A stretch of DNA of 32,363 bases from Alphaproteobacteria bacterium (lineage in GTDB: Bacteria > Pseudomonadota > Alphaproteobacteria > GCA-2731375). The position numbers were made by a program, and so were the translations under genes. The number at the start of each line of letters is the position of its first letter. Within the stretch, counting starts at the first letter, position 1. The notes beneath the pieces were generated by a model. It was given only the letters and a program-made list of their open reading frames with translations, was not told the origin of the DNA and did no database searches. This document shows, one piece after another, positions 7,652-16,364 of the stretch. The DNA is taken from the NCBI GenBank assembly GCA_030747035.1, contig JASLLM010000020.1:1-32363 (forward strand). The letters run 5' to 3'.

Positions 7652-9013
7652 ATGCCCCAGGATCTCGCCAGCTATCTCGACTTTATCCGTACGCGCAACA
7701 GCGAGGACCTGATCAGGGTTGAGCGCGAGGTCAACCCCGCCTTCGAGATCACAGCCACGGTGGCGAAATTGGAGCAGGTCGCGGGCAAGCGGCCGGTGAT
7801 GACGTTCGAGAATGTCGCCGGCTCGGATTTCCCCGTTCTAACCAACCTGCACGCCTCCCGCTCCCGCCTGGCCATGGCCATCAACGCTGATCCCAAGGAA
7901 ATGCTGCATAGATACCTTGATGCCATGGAAAATCCGATCGCCCCGAAGGAGGTCGAGACCGGACCCTGCAAGGATGTCATCATGACCGGCGACCAGGTCG
8001 ATCTATTCAAGCTGCCGCAAATCGAACATCACAAGGGCGATGCCGGGGCCTACATCACCGCCGGCATCACCTTCGCCAAGGATCCCGACAGCGAGGTATG
8101 GAACTGCGCCTACAACCGCCTGATGATCACCTCTAAGAACACGGCCGCCATCCACCTCACCCTGGGCAAGCATTTGTGGGAGTACCACCAGATCGCCGCC
8201 TCGCGCGGTGAATCTCTGCCCGTGGTGATTGCGATCGGCGTGCATCCCGCCATTGCGCTGGGCTGTCTGGCCATCGGCTCCATCGACGAGGACGAACGCG
8301 GCATCATCGGCGCCCTGCTGGAAGAACCCCTGGAAATGGTGAAGTGTGAAACCTCCGATCTATATGCGCCGGCCCAGGCGGAATTGATCCTGGAAACCGA
8401 GATCCTGCCCCACGAGATGGTCATGGAAGGACCTTTCGGCGAGTTCACCGGCTACAGCCTGGGCGCCCGGGACCGCGAAGTGATCAAGGTCAACGCCATT
8501 ACCCACCGCAAAGGCGCCTATTATCAGGATATTTCCGTCGGCCACCTCGATCATATGCTGCTCTCGACCATACCCATGGAGGCCAATCTTTACCGCGCCG
8601 TCCGCGCCATGGTCCCCTCGGTCAGACAGATCCGGGTGCCGAACCCCTTCACCTGCTTCGTCTCCATTGAACAGCGCCTAGCCGGCCAGGCGAAGAATGC
8701 CTTGCTGGCCGTGTTTGGCTCGGACCTTTACATGAAACGAGTCGTGGTGGTCGATCAAGATGTCGATGTCTTCAACGACCGCCAGGTGAACTGGGCCATC
8801 GCGACCCGGTGCCAGCCGGACCGCGACATCACGATCATTTCCAACGCCCGTGGTTCCGATCTCGATCCATCAACCGCCGGCAACGACGGCTTTACTTCGA
8901 AATGGGGCCTCGACGCCACGGCCAAGCCGACCCTGGCCGAATTTACCCCGCGCCACAGCTTCCCCGACGGCGTTTGGGATGCCGTTGACATGGACGAAAT
9001 CCTGAACTCGTAA
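7652..9013 (+). CDS. UbiD-family prenylated-FMN-dependent (de)carboxylase
   Basis: This 453-residue protein belongs to the UbiD family, which removes or adds carboxyl groups on aromatic or unsaturated acids using prenylated FMN. The catalytic Arg-Glu-Glu set is visible: R156 in NCAYNRLMI, and E259 and E264 in EGPFGEFTGY. N151 lies next to the Arg, where the family binds metal and cofactor phosphate. It is shorter than the ubiquinone-pathway UbiD (about 490 residues) and has a CoA ligase 13 bases downstream, so a catabolic aromatic-acid decarboxylase is likelier than ubiquinone synthesis. A ubiX-like gene needed for its cofactor lies 1.9 kb away on the opposite strand. The ribosome binding site before ATG 7652 is weak. 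Substrate unknown. Confidence 0.9.
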   Translation: MPQDLASYLDFIRTRNSEDLIRVEREVNPAFEITATVAKLEQVAGKRPVMTFENVAGSDFPVLTNLHASRSRLAMAINADPKEMLHRYLDAMENPIAPKEVETGPCKDVIMTGDQVDLFKLPQIEHHKGDAGAYITAGITFAKDPDSEVWNCAYNRLMITSKNTAAIHLTLGKHLWEYHQIAASRGESLPVVIAIGVHPAIALGCLAIGSIDEDERGIIGALLEEPLEMVKCETSDLYAPAQAELILETEILPHEMVMEGPFGEFTGYSLGARDREVIKVNAITHRKGAYYQDISVGHLDHMLLSTIPMEANLYRAVRAMVPSVRQIRVPNPFTCFVSIEQRLAGQAKNALLAVFGSDLYMKRVVVVDQDVDVFNDRQVNWAIATRCQPDRDITIISNARGSDLDPSTAGNDGFTSKWGLDATAKPTLAEFTPRHSFPDGVWDAVDMDEILNS

Positions 9014-9026
9014 CCGGGGGCCGGGC

Positions 9027-10427
9027 ATGCCGGGTAATCTCGCCGCCGCCCTCGAAGCCACCGCCAAGCGTGCGCCCGACAAAGCTGTCCTCATTCACGG
9101 TGACGGCGTGCTGTGCTGGCGGGAGCTTGATGCCCGCGCCGGCGCGGTGGCCACCGATCTGGCTCGACGCGGCATCGAAGCCGGCGACCGCGTCGCGCTG
9201 GAATTCGAGGACCCGGTCCGCTTGACCATCGCGCTGCTTGGCGCCCTCAAGGCGGGCGCCGCCGTTACGCCCCTCAACCCCCGTCTCGCCGAGGATGAAA
9301 AATCAACCATCCTAGCCGCCCTTGATGCCAAACTGGTATTGCGGCAGCTCGGTTCCGAAGAGGCCGCGTTCGAGGCCCGGCCGGTCGATGATACTAATCC
9401 GGCTTTTATCCTCTTCACTTCCGGCAGCACCGGCGTGCCCAAAGGCGTGGTGCTGTCTCATCGTGCCAGCCACACCGCACTTGAGCATTGGCGTGGACCA
9501 ATCCTTGATCTCTCGTCGGCGGATGTCGTCCTTTCGACCTTGCCGCCGGCCCATTCCCTGGGCATTTTCGGCACTATTCTGGCGCCGTTGCTGGCCGGTG
9601 CCACGGTGGTTTTTCTGTCACGTTTCTCGCCGGAAGATGCCTTGGCGGCGATCGAGGAACACGGCGTCACCGTCTATCCCGGCGTCGCCACCATGTTCCA
9701 GCTGATCGTCGATAGCCCGGCCTTGCGGAAAACCGGTCTTTCCAGTCTGCGTTTCGCCGCGTCTGGTGCGGCACCCTGTTCCTGGGAGTTGGCGGAACAA
9801 TGGCGGCGGGCGACGGGGACGCGCATCATTCGCGGCTATGGCATGACGGAGCTTTTCCGGCCGATTTCCTATAGTGCGTTGGATGAGCGCGACATGCCGG
9901 ATGCCATTGGCCGCGCGGTGGCCGATGTACGGCTGCGTATTGTCGATGGCGAGGGCAACGATCTAGCCAGTGGCGAGGTGGGCGAACTGTGGATCAATTC
10001 GCCGGCCCACATGACCGGCTACCTTGATGAGGCGGAGCAGACCGAAGCGGTGCTGGCGGCGGAATGGTTCAAGACCGGCGATCTGGCCAGTATCGATGGC
10101 GAAGGTTTCGTGCGCATCGAAGGCCGCCTCAAGGACATCATTCTAAGAGGTGGTTACACCATCGCCGCCGGTTCAATCGAACAGGTCCTGCTGTCCCATC
10201 ACGGGATCGCCGAGGCGGCGGTGATCGGCGTGCCGCACCGGGAACTGGGTGAGGAAATCGCTGCCTATGTCGTGCTCCGCCCCGGCGCCGAAGCAACCGC
10301 TGAGACTATTGTCGACTACTGCAAACAACACCTGGCCAACTTCAAATATCCCAGGCAGGTCCACCTTCTGGATGAACTGCCCAAGGGGCCGACGGGCAAA
10401 ATCCTGAAGGTGAAACTGCAGAGTTGA
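9027..10427 (+). CDS. class I adenylate-forming acyl/aryl-CoA ligase
   Basis: This 466-residue enzyme would activate a carboxylic acid with ATP and CoA through an acyl-adenylate. The phosphate-binding loop reads FTSGSTGVPKGVVLSH, followed by RGYGMTEL (A5 region), KTGDLASIDGEGF (A7) and the hinge GRLKDIILRGGYTI (A8). The C-terminal catalytic lysine is in PTGKILKVKL. It is somewhat short for the family because the N-terminal lobe is compact. The start is 13 bases after the ubiD stop, so the two genes are almost certainly co-transcribed, suggesting it acts on the substrate or product of the decarboxylase. The stop is 11 bases from the convergent split-barrel gene, with no terminator between them. 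Confidence 0.9.
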   Translation: MPGNLAAALEATAKRAPDKAVLIHGDGVLCWRELDARAGAVATDLARRGIEAGDRVALEFEDPVRLTIALLGALKAGAAVTPLNPRLAEDEKSTILAALDAKLVLRQLGSEEAAFEARPVDDTNPAFILFTSGSTGVPKGVVLSHRASHTALEHWRGPILDLSSADVVLSTLPPAHSLGIFGTILAPLLAGATVVFLSRFSPEDALAAIEEHGVTVYPGVATMFQLIVDSPALRKTGLSSLRFAASGAAPCSWELAEQWRRATGTRIIRGYGMTELFRPISYSALDERDMPDAIGRAVADVRLRIVDGEGNDLASGEVGELWINSPAHMTGYLDEAEQTEAVLAAEWFKTGDLASIDGEGFVRIEGRLKDIILRGGYTIAAGSIEQVLLSHHGIAEAAVIGVPHRELGEEIAAYVVLRPGAEATAETIVDYCKQHLANFKYPRQVHLLDELPKGPTGKILKVKLQS

Positions 10428-10438
10428 TTGCCAGAGTT

Positions 10439-10912
10439 TCAGGGCGCGGACGGGAAGGGCGCCTCCAGGGTCTCCTTGTGACCGAAGCCTTTGGAATTGT
10501 CGATCAAGGTAATTGTTTGCGGCTCGAAGCGGTAATAGTCGATCGCGGCGAAGCGGGCGACCAGCGCCTTGGGGCCGCTCTGAAACTGCTCCAAGAAAGC
10601 ATAACGCGCGGCCAATAGGGCCAGCGTTGCCCGCCTGTCCGCCGCCGCCGCGACCCGGGACGCCCGGCCCGTCATCTGTAGACCGACAATCTTTTCGAAA
10701 TCGTCGTATTGCCGGGCGATGGTCACGGTCACCTCTGGCTTGTTTTCAAGATCCCGGGAGTGCCTTGATTTGGCTTCCGAAAGCCAGACCAGGGCGTATC
10801 CGTCCAGCGCGTACATCAGCGAGGCGGCATGGGCGCCAGCGTCCGATGCCGTCGCCAGAGTGCAGACCGTATGATCCCGAAGCTGCCCGAGAATCCGGTC
10901 GGCCAGCGTCAT
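10439..10912 (-). CDS. pyridoxamine-5'-phosphate-oxidase-like FMN-binding split-barrel protein
   Basis: This 157-residue protein starts at ATG 10912 and looks like the FMN-binding split barrel of the PNPOx family. TVCTLATASDAGAHAASLMYALDG is the usual first beta-hairpin region, and a charged SRHSRDLENKPEVTVTI segment follows, as in other members. Members bind FMN, F420 or heme and act as oxidoreductases or flavin handlers; true vitamin B6 oxidases are longer and have substrate residues not evident here. It overlaps the upstream ubiX-like gene by four bases, so the two are translationally coupled. That link suggests a role around FMN or prenylated FMN, which is my inference and not a known function. 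Confidence 0.8.
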   Translation of the reverse strand: MTLADRILGQLRDHTVCTLATASDAGAHAASLMYALDGYALVWLSEAKSRHSRDLENKPEVTVTIARQYDDFEKIVGLQMTGRASRVAAAADRRATLALLAARYAFLEQFQSGPKALVARFAAIDYYRFEPQTITLIDNSKGFGHKETLEAPFPSAP

Positions 10913-11481
10913 GCGCTTCCGCCACCTTTCCAGCGTTCGAACAGATTGTGTTCGATGTCGAATTGATCCAGCACCTTGCCGACGCTCTGGTGCACGACAT
11001 CCAGAATGGTTTTCGGCCCATGGTAGAAGGCGGGCATCGGCGGCAGGATGACTGCCCCCAGATCGACGGCCCTGGTCATCAACTCAAGATGTCCTTTGTG
11101 CAAGGGCGCCTCGCGCACCATGAGCACAAGCTTGCGCCGCTCCTTCAGCGTTACATCGGCGGCCCGGGTCACCAGATTGTCGTTGTAGGAATTAGCGATG
11201 CCGGACAACGACTTGATGGTGCACGGCGCCACGATCATGCCTTGGGTCTTGAACGAGCCGGAGGATACCGCCGCCGCCAGGTCCTTGTTGCTGTAGACGA
11301 CATCGGCCAAGGCCTTGACGTCCTGCACGGTCATATCAGTTTCGATCCCAATGCTGATCCCGGCGGACTCACTGACAATCAGGTGGGTCGGGATACCGAG
11401 CTGCTTGAGAACCTTCAGCATCTCGACGCCGTAGATCATGCCGGTGGCGCCGGTCAGGGCAACGACAAGAGGATGGGTCAT
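10909..11481 (-). CDS. ubiX: UbiX-like flavin prenyltransferase
   Basis: The 190-residue flavoprotein attaches a dimethylallyl group to FMN to make the prenylated FMN used by UbiD enzymes. Family features seen are the N-terminal VALTGATGMIYG loop (usually GASG), MIVAPCTIKSLSGIA in the flavin site, RRKLVLMVREAPLH, and the PAFYH segment late in the chain. Length is normal (about 190-200). It starts at ATG 11481 on the minus strand and its end overlaps the split-barrel gene by four bases. It points toward the ubiD-ligase pair on the other strand; the four genes look like one functional module. Whether it also serves a ubiquinone-pathway UbiD elsewhere cannot be judged. Confidence 0.92.
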   Translation of the reverse strand: MTHPLVVALTGATGMIYGVEMLKVLKQLGIPTHLIVSESAGISIGIETDMTVQDVKALADVVYSNKDLAAAVSSGSFKTQGMIVAPCTIKSLSGIANSYNDNLVTRAADVTLKERRKLVLMVREAPLHKGHLELMTRAVDLGAVILPPMPAFYHGPKTILDVVHQSVGKVLDQFDIEHNLFERWKGGGSA

Positions 11482-11560
11482 GATCGGCGGGCCTTTTTGG
11501 CGGCAAATGGCATTTTCATGTAGGCGACCTTTCCGGATCCCTGGGTGGGGCTCGCGACGG

Positions 11561-11586
11561 CAAGACTATCATACTCCGCCGTCTTG
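11561..11586. repeat. 6-bp inverted repeat in the divergent ubiX / FAD oxidoreductase gap
   Basis: CAAGAC at 11561-11566 is mirrored by GTCTTG at 11581-11586 across 14 bases. It sits in the 251-base gap between the divergent ubiX-like and FAD oxidoreductase genes, where a regulator of either operon could bind. At this length chance is a real alternative, and no regulator gene is present in the window. Confidence 0.2.
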
Positions 11587-11657
11587 AGAACCGGCGGCCT
11601 CGCGGCGGGGGCGAAGCTATCCGTGGCGCGCTTGCGACATCCCGCCGGCAAACAATC

Positions 11658-11686
11658 TTGTCTGCCGCGGATGTTGCGACCATACT
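11658..11686 (+). promoter_or_regulatory. possible sigma-70-type promoter for the FAD oxidoreductase operon
   Basis: TTGTCT at 11658-11663 and CATACT at 11681-11686 are separated by exactly 17 bases and each match four of six consensus positions. Transcription would begin near 11693, about 40 bases before the chosen start codon at 11733. This is a pattern match only. Confidence 0.35.
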
Positions 11687-11732
11687 AAGCACGGGTTTTG
11701 GCTGCGGCGCGAAAACAGTTAGGCGGAGAGAA

Positions 11733-13064
11733 ATGAGCTCGTACCATGAACCCGCCCGCCAAACACCAATCCGCGAAAATGCTGATGTATTGGTCGTTGG
11801 CGGCGGGTCAGCGGGGCTGTGTGCCGCTGTCGCGGCGGCGCGGGCTGGCGCCAGGGTCGTTCTGGCTGAAAGCCACGGTTTTCTGGGCGGCACTCTAACG
11901 GCGGTCACGCTCGGCAGTATTTGCGGCCTGTACACCGTAACCGAGGATGACATCGTTCCGGCGGTCGGCGGCCTGTTGAGCGAAATCATCGAACGGCTGG
12001 CCATTCTTGAAGGCCCGCGCGCGCCGACCCGCTGGCTGGAAACGGCAACCATGATCTACGATCCGTTCCTGCTTCGGGTCGTCGCGGATAACCTTGTCAG
12101 CGAAACGGATATGTCCCTGGCCCTGCATACAAGGGCCGTCTCCGTGATCATGGACGGCAGCCGGATTGACGGCGTGGTGTTCGAGGGGCAGGACGGGCGC
12201 TGGGCTTGCCGGGCAAGGATGGTGATCGATTGCACCGGCGATTGCACCGTTGCGGCGCTGGCCGGCGCGAAATTTGAAATGGACGCGGACGGTATTCAGT
12301 TTCCCAACCCCATGTTCCGTCTTGGCGGTGTCGATACGGACAAGGTCGAGGCCATGAAACGTCCGGAATTGCGGCAACATCTGGAGCAGGCCGTTGCCGC
12401 CGGTTTCGAGCTGCCTAGAACAGCCGGCGGTTTGTTCGTGATCCATCCGGGCGCGGTGCATCTGAACGTGACCCGCGTGGCGCGCGACGGCCTGCCGCCG
12501 AATACCCTGGAGACTGAAGATGTCACCTGGGCTGAGATCGAGGGCCGGCGGCAGGTCATGCTGTACCGGGATGCCTTTCGGGCCCATGTTCCCGGCTTCG
12601 AAAACTGCTATGTCGATGATTGTGGCGCCCGCATCGGAGTCCGGGAAACCCGGCGGATTACCGGGCAGTATTCCCTGAGCGTTGACGAAGTCATGGGGGA
12701 AGCGCGTTTCGATGATGCCATCGCCTGTTGTTCCTGGCCGCTGGAGGAACATGGTGCCGGCCGCGCCACTAGATGGGTCTGGCTGCGCCCCGGCGGCTAC
12801 TATCAAATCCCGTTCCGCAGCCTTGTCCCAATCGAGATCGAAGGATTGCTGACCGCCGGGCGCTGCGTTTCGGCCTCGCACGAGGCCCAAGCCTCGTTGC
12901 GGGTCGCCGCGCCCTGCATGGCCATGGGGCAGGCCGCCGGGACGGCCGCGGCTATGGCCGCCGATGGGAAGGTAAAGGTGACCGACCTTGATAGTGCGGA
13001 TCTGCAGGCACGTTTGCTGCAACAAGGCGCGATCATTCATGAAAGAGAGACGGAAATTGCCTGA
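11733..13064 (+). CDS. FAD-dependent oxidoreductase (FAD_oxidored-type)
   Basis: This 443-residue flavoprotein begins with a classical FAD Rossmann motif, DVLVVGGGSAGLCAAVAAARAG, followed by VLAESHGFLGGTLTAVTLGSICGLY. This Gly/Cys-containing stretch is typical of the FAD_oxidored family (PF12831-like). ATVIDCTGDCTVAA-type wording of the family appears as MVIDCTGDCTVAALAGA, and the C-terminus has LLTAGRCVSASHEAQASLRVAAPCMAMG closing the FAD site. I chose ATG 11733 with GGAGAG just upstream; an in-frame start at 11658 would add 25 unlikely residues. Substrate unknown. It overlaps the dehydratase gene by 26 bases, so they probably serve one pathway for a hydroxy-acid or polyol-derived compound. 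Confidence 0.85.
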   Translation: MSSYHEPARQTPIRENADVLVVGGGSAGLCAAVAAARAGARVVLAESHGFLGGTLTAVTLGSICGLYTVTEDDIVPAVGGLLSEIIERLAILEGPRAPTRWLETATMIYDPFLLRVVADNLVSETDMSLALHTRAVSVIMDGSRIDGVVFEGQDGRWACRARMVIDCTGDCTVAALAGAKFEMDADGIQFPNPMFRLGGVDTDKVEAMKRPELRQHLEQAVAAGFELPRTAGGLFVIHPGAVHLNVTRVARDGLPPNTLETEDVTWAEIEGRRQVMLYRDAFRAHVPGFENCYVDDCGARIGVRETRRITGQYSLSVDEVMGEARFDDAIACCSWPLEEHGAGRATRWVWLRPGGYYQIPFRSLVPIEIEGLLTAGRCVSASHEAQASLRVAAPCMAMGQAAGTAAAMAADGKVKVTDLDSADLQARLLQQGAIIHERETEIA

Positions 13065-14640
13065 ACTTCGCAGCAATCTGGAGCCTGGCACGACCGCATG
13101 GGCCGTGCGGCGGGCGCAATGGAAGGCCCTTGGGCTCAGCGATGAGGATTTGCTGAAACCGAAAATTGCCGTTGTTAACACCTCTTCCGAGTTGTCGATC
13201 TGTTTCAGCCATCTCGACGATATATCGGTGATCGTGAAGCAGGCCATCCGCGAGGCGGGCGGCGTCGCCTTCGAGGTGCGAACCGTTGCCCCCAGTGATT
13301 TCGTTACCTGCGCGGCGCGTGCCGGCCGCTACATTCTGCCCTCCCGCGACCTGCTGGTGAACGATATTGAAGTATCCGTCGAGGGGCCGTTGCTCGACGG
13401 CATGGTCTGTCTGAGTTCCTGCGACAAGACGACGCCGGCGCATCTGATGGCGGCGGCGCGCTTGAATATTCCCACCGTCATCGTGCCGTGCGGCTACCAA
13501 GGTTGCGGCGAATTCGAGGGCGAACCCATCGATGTCGAAGATGTTTTCGAGTCCGCCGGCATGGGAACCGCCAACAGCATGCACGTGATGGCCGAGGCTT
13601 TGGGCATGGCACCGCCGGGCTCGACGCCCATCGCGGCTATCGGCCCGCGCATGGATGCGTTGGCGGCGGATGCCGGGGCGCGGATTGTCAGAATGATCGA
13701 ACAGGATATCCGACCCCTTTCGATCCTGACCCCAGAGGCGTTCGCCAATGCCATGGCGGTTGCCCTGGCGCTGAGCACCTCGATCAATGTGCTGCGTCAC
13801 CTGCAGGCGGTCGCCGAGGAAGGCGCCGTCGACGTCAACGTCTACGATTTGATTGACCGGTTGGGCCCCCGCGTGCCGGTACTCTGCGCCGTGAAGCCGA
13901 ACGGGCCGAAGAGCATTATCGATCTGGAAAATGCCGGCGGCACGGCGGCGGTCTTGAAACAGCTGGAAAGCGTCCTCAATACGCGAGCAAAGACCATTTC
14001 TGGAGAGCCGATGGCTGATCTTTTGGCCGTAATCCCTGAGGCCCCGGTGATGCCTCTGGCTTCGCTGGAGGCACCCGTATCCCCGGGACCGTCATTGATG
14101 ATCTTGCGGGGCTCTCTGGCTCCCGATGGCTCCATTGTCAAGGTTGGCGCCGCGCCGGCGCGCTCTGATGCCTTTCGCGGCCCCGCCAACGTTTATGAAA
14201 GCCAGGAAGAGGCGCTCGATGCCTTGAGCAACGGCGGCATAGAGGCGGGTCAGGTCGTCATTCTGCGGGGCCTGGGCTCCCGGGGTGGCCCGGGCGTGGC
14301 CTCGGCGTCGTGGTTCGTGGCCGCCATGCAGGGGGCCGGACTGGGGGACAAGATCGCCGTTGTCACGGATGGTCAATTGTCGGGGCTGAACCGCGGTTTT
14401 GTCGTGGGCCAGGTGATGCCCGAAGCGGCCCGTGGCGGACCCTTGGCGCTGGTTCAAACCGGCGATCCCATCGTCATCGATCTGGCCAGCCGCAGGATCG
14501 ATCTGGCCATCGACGGGGCAACCTTCGAAGCCCGCCGGGCGGCGCTGCCGGATTTCGAAATGACGGAAACCAAGGGCTGGCTGGGCATCTACCAACGGCT
14601 GGTCCAGCCATTGGCAAGGGGCGGTGTTTTGCGGCCCTGA
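13039..14640 (+). CDS. IlvD/Edd-family dehydratase with altered iron-sulfur site
   Basis: The 533-residue protein belongs to the dihydroxy-acid/phosphogluconate dehydratase family, which removes water from hydroxy acids using an Fe-S cluster and Mg2+. Conserved parts include C55 in SSELSICFSHL, C128 and the adjacent K130 in CDKTTPAHL, and the C-terminal TDGQLSGLNRG with the catalytic Ser. Two points are odd. The segment normally reading C(S/G)GM(F/Y)TAN(S/T)M reads SAGMGTANSM at 172-181, so the third cluster Cys is replaced by Ser. And the usual TDGR is TDGQ. The distance from C128 to this site is about 30 residues shorter than in E. coli IlvD; two extra Cys (C151, C156) lie in between. ATG 13039 is inside the upstream gene; its ribosome binding site is poor. 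Substrate unknown, unlikely to be branched-chain synthesis. Confidence 0.85.
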   Translation: MKERRKLPELRSNLEPGTTAWAVRRAQWKALGLSDEDLLKPKIAVVNTSSELSICFSHLDDISVIVKQAIREAGGVAFEVRTVAPSDFVTCAARAGRYILPSRDLLVNDIEVSVEGPLLDGMVCLSSCDKTTPAHLMAAARLNIPTVIVPCGYQGCGEFEGEPIDVEDVFESAGMGTANSMHVMAEALGMAPPGSTPIAAIGPRMDALAADAGARIVRMIEQDIRPLSILTPEAFANAMAVALALSTSINVLRHLQAVAEEGAVDVNVYDLIDRLGPRVPVLCAVKPNGPKSIIDLENAGGTAAVLKQLESVLNTRAKTISGEPMADLLAVIPEAPVMPLASLEAPVSPGPSLMILRGSLAPDGSIVKVGAAPARSDAFRGPANVYESQEEALDALSNGGIEAGQVVILRGLGSRGGPGVASASWFVAAMQGAGLGDKIAVVTDGQLSGLNRGFVVGQVMPEAARGGPLALVQTGDPIVIDLASRRIDLAIDGATFEARRAALPDFEMTETKGWLGIYQRLVQPLARGGVLRP

Positions 14641-14663
14641 ATGTGTACTGGCGGAACCCAACG

Positions 14664-16364
14664 ATGAAGCACTACGATTTCATAATTGTTGGCGGCGGTT
14701 CCTCCGGCTGCGTTCTTGCCAATCGCCTTTCCGCGCGCGGCAATGCCTCCGTGCTGCTGCTTGAAGCCGGCCCCGACACGCCGCCCGACGCCATTCCTGA
14801 ATCCATCTATGCGGAAGGGCATTTGCCCGATTATTTCAGCCCGTCGCGCTATTGGACGAAGCTTCAGGTTTTTCGCGACGTCATCGGAAACAGGTCCCCC
14901 CGCGAAGTTGAAGCCTCCATGACAGCGCTGCGCTACGAGCAGGCCAGGGTCATGGGCGGAGGTTCCAGCGTCAACGGACAAGTCGCGATCCGGGGCCTGC
15001 CCTCCGATTATGATGGCTGGGCGGAGATGGGCGCGGAAGGCTGGGGTTGGGAGGATTGCCTACCATATTTCAAGCGGCTTGAGCGCGACATGGACTTCGA
15101 CGGCCCGCTTCACGGCAGGGACGGTCCCATGGGCGTGCGCCGTACATTTCCCGAGGATTGGGCCGGTTTCGCACTGGCTTTCCGCGACGCGGTGGCGGAG
15201 CAGGGCTTGCCCTATCATGACGATTGTCATGCGGAGTTCGGCGATGGCTGTTTCCCGTTTCCAAAGAACAATGTCTACGGCCGGCGCATTACCACGGCGG
15301 TCGCCTATCTCGACAGCGCCGTGCGCCGACGCCCCAACCTGGAGATCATTACCGATGCCCAGGCCGACCGGATCGAATTTGACGGCAGGCGGGCAACCGC
15401 CGTGTCGGTAACTCTCAAGGGGGGCCAGCAGCGTTTTAGTGGCGGAGAGATCATCCTCTGCGCCGGCGCCCTGCATACGCCGGCGATGCTTCTGCGCGCC
15501 GGCATCGGGCCCGCCGCCCACCTAAGCGAGATGGGCATTGATGTCCTTACGGACCTGCCGGCTGTCGGCGCGAACCTGCAGGACCACCCGCTCGTCGGCA
15601 TCGGCGTGCACCTGAAACCAGGCGCCCGGCTGCAGTCTCAGATGAAGAACAGTTTCCTGGTCTACAGCCGTTTTTCCTCCCAGATGGCGGGTTGCCCACC
15701 CCAGGATATGAAGATGTCACTGGGCAACAGGTTCGATCAGACGGCGGTCGGGCACCAGTTCGGCGTCGTCCGCGTCGGGCCGGACAAGGCCTTTTCCCGT
15801 GGTCTGGTCCGCTTGCGCACGGCCGATGCCCGCGACGAGCCGCATGTGTCGTTCAATCTTTTGTCCGACGAGCGCGACCTTGCCAGGATGATTTATGGCA
15901 TCCGCTTTGCCTGCAAGGTGCTGTCGGCGGAATCCATTCAAAAGGCATCATTCACGATATTCGCCGGTGCCTACACGGATTGGACCCGCCGTCTGGGCAT
16001 GAAGACCTGGTACAACAAGATCCTGACGGAGGTTGGCGCCTTTGCACTGGATCTTGGCGCCTTGCCGCGAAACGCGATCATGCGGTTCGTCACGTCATCC
16101 GGCTACGGGATCGATGAATTGCTGCGCGATGACCGCGCGGTGGAGGCTTTCGCGCGCGAAACGGTGCTGGGAAACTGGCACGCCTGCGGCACGGTCCGGA
16201 TGGGCGCCAAGGGTGACCGCGATGCCTGTGTGGACGCCTCCGGCAGGGTCCTTGGCATTGAAAATCTGCGCGTCGCCGATGCCTCGATCATGCCAGCTAT
16301 TCCCTGCGCCAATATCCACCTGACGACGATCATGGCGGCGGAAAAATTGTCGGATTGCTTTTGA
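14664..16364 (+). CDS. GMC-family FAD-dependent alcohol oxidase/dehydrogenase
   Basis: This 566-residue protein is a glucose-methanol-choline oxidoreductase, which oxidises a primary or secondary alcohol with FAD. It has the N-terminal IIVGGGSSGCVLANRLS dinucleotide fold (GGGSSG at residues 10-15), LLLEAGP, and the signature region ARVMGGGSSVNGQVAIRG. A second signature GALHTPAMLLRAGIGP follows. The active-site pair is visible near the C-terminus: His in NWHACGTVRMG and, at the second position, His in ANIHLTTIM. This His-His pair occurs in several alcohol oxidases, while choline dehydrogenases have His-Asn. No signal peptide is seen. It lies 23 bases after the dehydratase stop and completes the three-gene unit. 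The electron acceptor is not encoded nearby. Confidence 0.9.
   Translation: MKHYDFIIVGGGSSGCVLANRLSARGNASVLLLEAGPDTPPDAIPESIYAEGHLPDYFSPSRYWTKLQVFRDVIGNRSPREVEASMTALRYEQARVMGGGSSVNGQVAIRGLPSDYDGWAEMGAEGWGWEDCLPYFKRLERDMDFDGPLHGRDGPMGVRRTFPEDWAGFALAFRDAVAEQGLPYHDDCHAEFGDGCFPFPKNNVYGRRITTAVAYLDSAVRRRPNLEIITDAQADRIEFDGRRATAVSVTLKGGQQRFSGGEIILCAGALHTPAMLLRAGIGPAAHLSEMGIDVLTDLPAVGANLQDHPLVGIGVHLKPGARLQSQMKNSFLVYSRFSSQMAGCPPQDMKMSLGNRFDQTAVGHQFGVVRVGPDKAFSRGLVRLRTADARDEPHVSFNLLSDERDLARMIYGIRFACKVLSAESIQKASFTIFAGAYTDWTRRLGMKTWYNKILTEVGAFALDLGALPRNAIMRFVTSSGYGIDELLRDDRAVEAFARETVLGNWHACGTVRMGAKGDRDACVDASGRVLGIENLRVADASIMPAIPCANIHLTTIMAAEKLSDCF

Noticed and set aside
10513-11523. 336-codon plus-strand open frame over the ubiX and split-barrel genes
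   Set aside because: Both minus-strand proteins are recognisable families with a coupled four-base overlap; the opposite frame has no motif.
11895-13247. 450-codon open frame on the minus strand across the FAD oxidoreductase and dehydratase start
   Set aside because: It runs antisense to two well-supported genes, shows no domain, and is the type of long frame produced by GC-rich third positions.
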